Assembly (NCBI RefSeq): GCF_019649055.1
Contig: NW_026570264.1
Location: forward strand, 496,001 to 560,000
Reading direction: 5' to 3'
From: Paramacrobiotus metropolitanus
Lineage: Eukaryota; Tardigrada; Eutardigrada; Parachela; Macrobiotidae
Length of the DNA: 64,000 bases
The translations under genes and the position numbers were made by a program. Positions 58,278 through 64,000 of the stretch are shown here, one piece after another (positions within the stretch are counted from its first letter, which is position 1; every line of letters starts with the position of its first letter). The notes below the pieces were generated by a model that had not been told where the DNA came from, searched no databases, and saw only the letters and a program-made list of their open reading frames with translations.

Positions 58278-61200
58278 ATGGCTAGACGGGTGTGGGCTTT
58301 AGCTGTAAAAAGGAATGACGACCTTTACCTCCATCAGATGAAGGATTTCATTCAGCGTCTCCAGCAGGACGACATTAAGGACTTACCAATCTGCCTGGTC
58401 GGCGTTGTGGGAAAATATCGCGAGGGAAAGTCAACAATGCTGAATATCATGCATCGATATTTGCTGGAGGTAAATGACTGTACAGGACTAAACATCGGAC
58501 GCGGTAGACTTGAACATGACGCCAGTTTTTTTACTGTTGAATATCCGTGCACATAGTCAAGCAACCTTTACATGGCCGCCGCCAAATTTTGAAAATTCTT
58601 GTTTTTTCGTAAATAGGTGGTAGATATACTACCATAGTATGCTTAGAAAAAAGTTTTTATCTGAAATATCCAACGCAGTAGCATAATTTATGATCTAGTT
58701 GGACTGCTTTGGCAGTTTCGATGGAAACAAAACGGCTGAGGCTATTTTCCACTTATTTTAGTAAGAGTCTGAATAACTTTCGGTTACTTTAAAGTAACCG
58801 GTTACTTACGAACGGTTACGAACGGTTACGGTTACGATTACGATTACGATTACGATTACGGTTACGGTTACGGTTACGGTTACGGTTACGGTTACGGTTA
58901 CGGTTACGGTTACGGTTAAGGTTACGGTTACGAACGGTTACTTCACTTTTACTTTTACGGTTTTCGGTTACTTTAAAGTCCCTAACTGTGGCAAATTTGC
59001 CACAGTTAGGGACTAGTTGTCTCTAATTTACCGCTTAGTGCCGTAAAATTTTTTTTTCTGATGATTTAATATCTTTTCTCCTTTTCACTGGTCGCAGCTG
59101 ATATCTTAATTATTAAATTCGTGACCTTGTGGTTCGTGGTTTGCACCGTACAGATATGGCGAATGGTGGCTTACGTCGGCGAGGGTTGTTACATATCTAA
59201 ATAATATGTTTCGGAGAGATCCAATATTCTGTTTTAAAAATTTGTGCATTCTGTTACCGTTATTAAAATTGACTTGTGAGTGCTTATAACTGAATTACCG
59301 CACCAAGGAAGTAGATACCTGGGTAGCTTACAATGCTGCAACAACTGCAAAAAAACCGACACTTAACATCAGAGTATGTTATAAAACTGTTCGACGTTTT
59401 TCAGTGCGATATTTTTATGCAATCGGAATATTTGGTCAGCAAAAGCTAGAAGCAGCACTTGCTGGTGCAACCAAAAGAATAGCTAAAACGGTACCATACT
59501 GCCAGTAATAATATCCAGCATATCAGATTAATTTTTTCAGCATAAATTGTGGTGGACAGAAAAACTTAAAATTAACCACAACCGCATATTTGTTTGTGTG
59601 CAGTGCGAGAAAGGAAGCAACGTCCGTATCGAAGATTATCTGTACCAGAAAGCGGGTCAAGTGGATATCTTCGAGACATCACCGGATGTGAAGGGTTGTA
59701 CGCAGGGCATCTGGATTACCAGCGATCCGTACATCATTCATAATAGTACCAACGGAAATTGTGCAGTGTTTCTGCTGGACACGCAAGGACTATATGATAC
59801 CATGAACAAGGACTCGCTCGATTCGGCACTGTTTCTGCTGACCAGTATGATCACATCGGTCACTGTACGTCGCAACTAGCAAACGATTTTAGTAATAAGT
59901 TAGCAAAAAATGCTGCAATAAATTTGCTATTTTCCAGATTTACAATGTTATGCGGAATATCGGACGGGAAAATCTGGATACCCTGGCACAGTTTTCGCGA
60001 CTGGCTTCACAGATTCGCAGCCAGTTTTACTCGGGTCCGTCAAGGCATCTTATTCAGTATTGCATTAACAAACAGGCAACACACTGCATTTACAGGCCAG
60101 GAAAAAGTCTTTCAGGATTTGATTATTCTCACGAGAGACGCTTTGACGGGCAACGAGGAACATGGCTGGCGAGACGGACGACAAATGGTCGGTACTAAGG
60201 ATACTCGTACCAAAAGTATTCAGCGATAACAGGGGGTTGTAATTGCATTTCTATACTTATTAGTACTTTGAGTAGTACTAACGGCCCGTTAGTACTTTTC
60301 CTAGTAGACCAGTTAGTAACGACGGGGGTAACGTAACTACAACGACTGCGATGTACCAACACAATGTACAGGTACAATTGGTAAGGTAATAATGTAGCAA
60401 TGCCGATATGTTTGAACCGTGTAATATGACGCCGCGCTACGGCAGTTCATGGCACTGAAAAACCTTCAAGTAAATCTTACAGAATGTGCCTGTTTTAGTA
60501 CCGTAAAATACTGCTATTAGTACCGAAAAGAAAAAGGTCAAAATTTAATAACTGCTATAGAAAAACAAAATGTATAAAACAGACAATATAACATGTGATT
60601 TGTAGGTTCAAATCGAGGACCCGGAGATGCGCAACAAAGATACAATCCGAGAAATCCAGCAGGCTTTCAGGAATCTGCGTGGTTTCTGGATGCCACGGAT
60701 TGCCAGCGAACCGGATGAAAAATCGTTTCGGTTGACATCGGAGTGTAAGTCCTACCAGAATATATTATGTAACGCTCATTGAAAAGTTACCACACCAAGT
60801 TTCTGCGGTGGTGCACTTGGTGCACCACCGGACTTGGTGCTATCTTACTCTGGCATCTACGAACAAAGTAATCAAGCCCTACTATACAAAAACAAAGAAG
60901 GAATAAAAAAGCTTTAAGCTCTAATATGTAATCTGCACTCTATTTACACGAAATTAAGGAACAATTTACTATCCGCGGGGGTTAATCTGAGTAAATATTA
61001 AAAAGCGCTAACTTGTAAATAAAAAATAAGCAGAACTATGCCATTTTCGCAGCAATTCTGCCAAAGTTCAAGCATTATGTCGCCGTCTTCCTGGATGAGG
61101 TGTTTGGCCGTATGTTAACGGTGTTCGAGCATCGGCGCATCGAGTATCAGTGTGCTGGTTATGCCGACTTTCTTATGGTATGCCGCTTTTTATACGATTA

Positions 61201-62455
61201 CTCTTTACTGCCATTTACTATATTTTACTATAAACAGCACATCGCCTCACTATTTGAAGATGGAAAAATTCCCCGAGCGGAAAGCATGTTGGATGTAAGC
61301 CCGCCAGTCGTTGAAGTCGAACACCTGCTAAAAACTGAAACTAAAAAGCTGCATGCGCAAATAATGTATGTGTTGCAGGCAATGGTGCGATTGGAGTTCC
61401 AAGTTGCGATGGAGACGGCTTTTGCCCATTACCGTAAACACATGTACCAGGTAACTGATCAACATGTACAGTTACAGGATAAGAACCTACTGTAAACATC
61501 GAAGATAAGACAGTTAGAACTTCGAACGCGGATAAGCGCCGGTGTTTACTTATTTACATTTCAGTGTACTGCACTTGCATAACTGCGCATAACTGTTTGC
61601 CGATATGCGCAGCCATTTAAAATGTGAGCTTGAACTTGAACACATAGGTTACGGTATCGGTGGGTTTTGTCGTGAGTAACAGGCGCTATTTGTTTCCTGC
61701 CTCCAAAACAGCGCTTATTTTTGTAGGCTGTGCAGATTGATCAACTGATTTCCCTGGATGACTTGAAACGTCACCATACCCATTTCAAGGCTGAATGTCG
61801 CTTGATTCCCGAGGCCGTTGTTCTTAACAAACAGACAGAACGTTCGCGGACCTTTGTCCAGAAGCTTGACCTCATGCTTGAGGAAGAATTCAGTCTGATA
61901 ACCGGTAACCATCAAGCCCGTCTACGGGATGAAGAGAAACACCAAGCGGAGCTGCGTAAGAAAGACGCCGCGGTAATTGACTTGAAGCAAAGTATGCTGG
62001 AGAAGGATGCATCGCATATGGCGGCCATGGACGACATTAACGACCGCATGGCTAACATGGCCAAAGAGAATGAGGAAGGCCGACGTAAACTTCAGGCGGA
62101 AAAGGAGGCGCGGGAGGTGGAGCATCAGCGCGTCCAGGCCGAAAACCGGCGTCAGTACGAGGAAGCGCAGTGCGAGTTGAAGCAACTGCGCTGCGATATG
62201 GAGAAGGCGAAAGAGTGTCAAGCGACCACCTGGCAGCAGTTCATCCCTGAGATAATCGGAGCGGCTTCGGCGGCGTTTGGACAGGTGATGAAGACCTGGA
62301 GAAAGACCAGTCAGGCAAACGCTGCCGAAGCACAGACGAATGCGTTCATTCGACAACTGTCCACTCCGTCGCCAGCCACGGTACATACAGCTGCACCGTC
62401 GTCCCGGGCGCCCAGGGCCCCCTCCAGTGCCACTAGGAGCGAACGCAACTGCTAA
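58278..62455 (+). CDS. GBP/atlastin-type large GTPase with coiled-coil tail, 584 aa
   Basis: Nine exons: 58278-58469, 59604-59864, 59938-60034, 60096-60187, 60606-60744, 61053-61177, 61238-61294, 61379-61450, 61736-62455; they total 1755 bp, in phase throughout. Exons 3, 6, 7 and 8 have the same lengths as in the sister gene. The P-loop is GVVGKYREGKS (42-52), switch I is KGCTQGIW, G3 is DTQG (123-126), and the RD motif is ILTRD (197-198). The middle helices include FRNLRGFWMPRI and IPRAESMLD, and a ~200-residue coiled coil ends in a Ser/Pro/Ala-rich tail (RSERNC). No membrane hairpin and no CaaX are seen. The third intron is only 61 bp with a weak donor (GTCCGT), supported by the sister gene. 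Intron 1 (1134 bp) holds a telomere-like repeat and a 38 bp perfect palindrome. The ligand is GTP by family; the cell role is unknown. Confidence 0.85.
58782..58943. repeat. Telomere-like hexamer array (GGTTAC)n with GATTAC variants
   Basis: About 20 head-to-tail units of GGTTAC, with a block of GATTAC variants and a few GAACGGTTAC irregular units. It is flanked on both sides by the direct repeat TTTCGGTTACTTTAAAGT (about 58778 and 58962). It lies in intron 1 of the plus-strand GTPase. It may be an expanded microsatellite; it is not the arthropod TTAGG type. Confidence 0.85.
58977..59014. repeat. 38 bp perfect palindrome without a loop
   Basis: The left half AGTCCCTAACTGTGGCAAA is followed directly by its exact reverse complement. 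It sits just right of the telomere-like array and overlaps the end of the right flanking direct repeat. Confidence 0.9.
60811..60833. repeat. Short perfect hairpin in GTPase intron 5
   Basis: GGTGGTGCAC and GTGCACCACC face each other with a three-base centre, and outer CACCAAGT/ACTTGGTG motifs extend the fold. It lies in the intron between exons 5 and 6 of the plus-strand GTPase. Confidence 0.55.
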
Positions 62456-63327
62456 TACGCACTGAGTACTGATTTCATGTTTTATTCCTCGCTATTCTAC
62501 TAGTTTCATTCCAAACTAAAAACAGTTTGCGCAGATTCCTTCGTCTCGCCATTTTAGCGTATAGGTGCAGTTTCCGCAGCAAGTTTTTTTCACGGCAGTT
62601 CGATAATTTGAAGCTTACCGTTCTGTTTGTCATATTATGCGTAACGTTTGTGGATACCTGAAAGCGGGATAACTTAAATTTTCGTTTTAAAAGTTCACCA
62701 ATATTATCAGTTTGGATGTTTATTTGTTCCGTCTCATAAAGCGTCGATTTTATTAGCTGCTGTGCAAGATAAGATGTATCGTTTGATATCACGTACTCAA
62801 CGTCCGACTAAAATGCGAAATCTGCTAGTCACTTCCTTTGGACCGCCCACCGGTGTCGTCTCATGGGTGATCACGTGACAACCCAGGTTTTAGGCCTGAA
62901 TATAGTCAGTCCTGGTCACCTCATAGAAAAAACTGCTGCTGAGGCGACAAGTTGCAACAAATGTCTCCACGATAGGTAGCAGTTATTAATCTTGTTACGC
63001 GTAATGGCTCCATATAGAAACAAAATGCTGTGTCAGATTGTTCTGCATTTACGACTGCTATGGTTCAAGAAACCATTTTTTACACAGGCTACGACTCAAA
63101 GAACGCAAATCAACCGCAAACTAAAACAAATAACAGAAGCCCTTACAAATGTCCGAACAGCTGACCGAATCTCTACGTCTGTACCAGCAATTGTGTAAAC
63201 TGATGGCTAGTGCACGCCCTAATGTGCCATAATCACCATATAAACTGTTTTAGTATTAAGCTGTTAACTCATAATACTGTTATTATAATTGTAATATTTG
63301 TTGTACAAACACCGGGTAAAAAACACC
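62456..63327. other. Intergenic between the GTPase and the last Kazal-like gene
   Basis: One minus-strand exon candidate (62658-62807) is listed separately. No other feature is seen. Confidence 0.4.
62658..62807 (-). CDS. Exon candidate of unknown gene
   Basis: Between an acceptor (cattttag) and a donor (GTATCC) the minus strand has 50 codons in phase 0: SDVEYVISNDTSYLAQQLIK and on to LKRKFKLSRFQ. Codon use looks protein-like. A following short stretch (NGKLQIIELP and stop) would need a 35-base intron. No upstream exon was identified and the family is unknown. Confidence 0.2.
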
Positions 63328-63832
63328 ATGAAAGCGACAGCGGGTGTTTTGATGTTCATATTTCTGGCAGCTGGTAAGGAAAGATTATACTAATTGCAGT
63401 TTTGCAGCAACTGTATCGCTATACATACTAACTGTTACTACTATATTATTACCCAAATTAACAAAGCTAAAATTTATTCTAAAAGTTGCTAGATTTAAGA
63501 TTCTGAATGGTAAACGGTCCGAAACAACCGCATATTTTAAGCTAAAAGACAGCAAATCATCTTTTGCAATCAAAACACAGCTTCCAGAGTCAATCATTCG
63601 TTGAATACTAGTCTTGAACTTGTGTGTACTATTCGCTGGTTACTTGAAGATACTGGGTTGAAAAAAAGGGATCTTAGTTTTATTGTGGTGTCTCTTCCGG
63701 TATGTTTCATTATGGCAGGCATGGTCAGCAAGACGGATTGTTTCTTCCCGTGTACCACCTTTCCTTCCGTTGGACCGGTGTGTGGAAAGAATGGGATCAC
63801 GTACTCCAGCGAGCGCATAGCCTACTGTCTCG
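63328..63832 (+). CDS. Secreted Kazal-like inhibitor, 5' part only (3' end beyond window)
   Basis: Exon 1 (63328-63373) encodes the signal peptide MKATAGVLMFIFLAA and ends in phase 1 before gtaagg. Exon 2 (63719-63832) starts after atggcag and reads MVSKTDCFFPCTTFPSVGPV, CGKNGITYSSERIAYCLG, then a gtaagg donor in phase 1. PVCGKNGITY is the Kazal signature. The pattern C-x3-C-x9-C-x14-C is longer than in the other copies, and the Asn before the fourth Cys is missing, so it is an atypical member. The last exon with the final Cys should lie past 64000. A weak acceptor at about 63900 would add only a few residues to a stop. Confidence 0.65.
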
Positions 63833-64000
63833 GTAAGGTCTACGTTTTGAAATTACAAGTAGTCTCAATTTTTAAGGGCGAAGAGCCTAACTTTCAGAAG
63901 CAAATGCATGTGTTTAGGGACCATCCATAAATTAGTAACGCCAGTAGGGGGTAGGGGGAGTCTTTAAAACGTTACTATTTATGACAAAGGGGAGAGGGGC
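63833..64000. other. Window end, intron of the last Kazal-like gene
   Basis: Non-coding; the last 60 bases are G-rich (GGGGGTAGGGGGAG). No exon is assigned with confidence. Confidence 0.4.

Noticed and set aside
58801-58943. Array as a true chromosome end
   Set aside because: Unique coding exons of the same gene lie on both sides, so it is internal.
62475-62792. 105-codon minus-strand frame near the GTPase end
   Set aside because: Only its first part, bounded by splice sites, looks coding; the rest was not accepted, and the exon candidate is listed at low confidence.

Overview
The window is nuclear DNA of an animal with compact spliced genes. GT-AG introns are mostly about 60-180 bp, and there are lineage-expanded rhodopsin-class receptors, Kazal-type inhibitors, a membrane protein with DOMON and SEA domains, and GBP-type large GTPases. 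An ecdysozoan such as a tardigrade fits the style, but this is inference only; nothing in the window fixes the species. There are no rRNA, tRNA, CRISPR or prokaryotic features that I can support.

Layout. 0.9-6.3 kb: two plus-strand receptor genes; the first is dead, and the second carries a 1.2 kb terminal-inverted-repeat element in its intron. 9.7-10.7 kb: a three-exon gene for a secreted Thr-rich, Cys-rich protein. 12.7-18.2 kb: a minus-strand Kazal cluster of three intact genes, one broken gene and one relic exon. 19.3-25.0 kb: an eight-exon minus-strand gene for a predicted 910-residue type I membrane protein (signal peptide, three DOMON-like repeats, SEA domain, one membrane helix, short tail). 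26.3-27.6 kb: an intact receptor gene. 29.0-30.6 kb: a decayed partial copy of the DOMON gene. 32.6-48.7 kb: five more minus-strand receptor copies plus a relic, spaced about 4.1-4.4 kb in the last four; one has an internal inversion. 50.5-51.4 kb: a six-Cys Kazal gene with a long Gly/Asn/Gln-rich region. 53.4-62.5 kb: two head-to-head GBP-like GTPase genes with the same nine-exon plan. 63.3 kb onward: the start of another Kazal-like gene that runs off the window.

The receptor family has a very regular gene plan. Exon 1 is 882-885 bp and ends after the Asn-Pro of TM7; a phase 0 intron follows; exon 2 encodes the rest of TM7 and a short tail. Of eight recognisable copies plus one relic, five look intact (347-367 residues). 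The dead copies show start-codon loss, small indels and an inversion, which is the usual picture of birth and death in a chemoreceptor-like family.

I worked out exon structures by hand from splice sites, reading phase and comparison between paralogues inside the window. For the DOMON gene, both GTPases, the intact Kazal genes and the intact receptors, the summed exon lengths are multiples of three. Family names rest on motif recognition, not on database searches.
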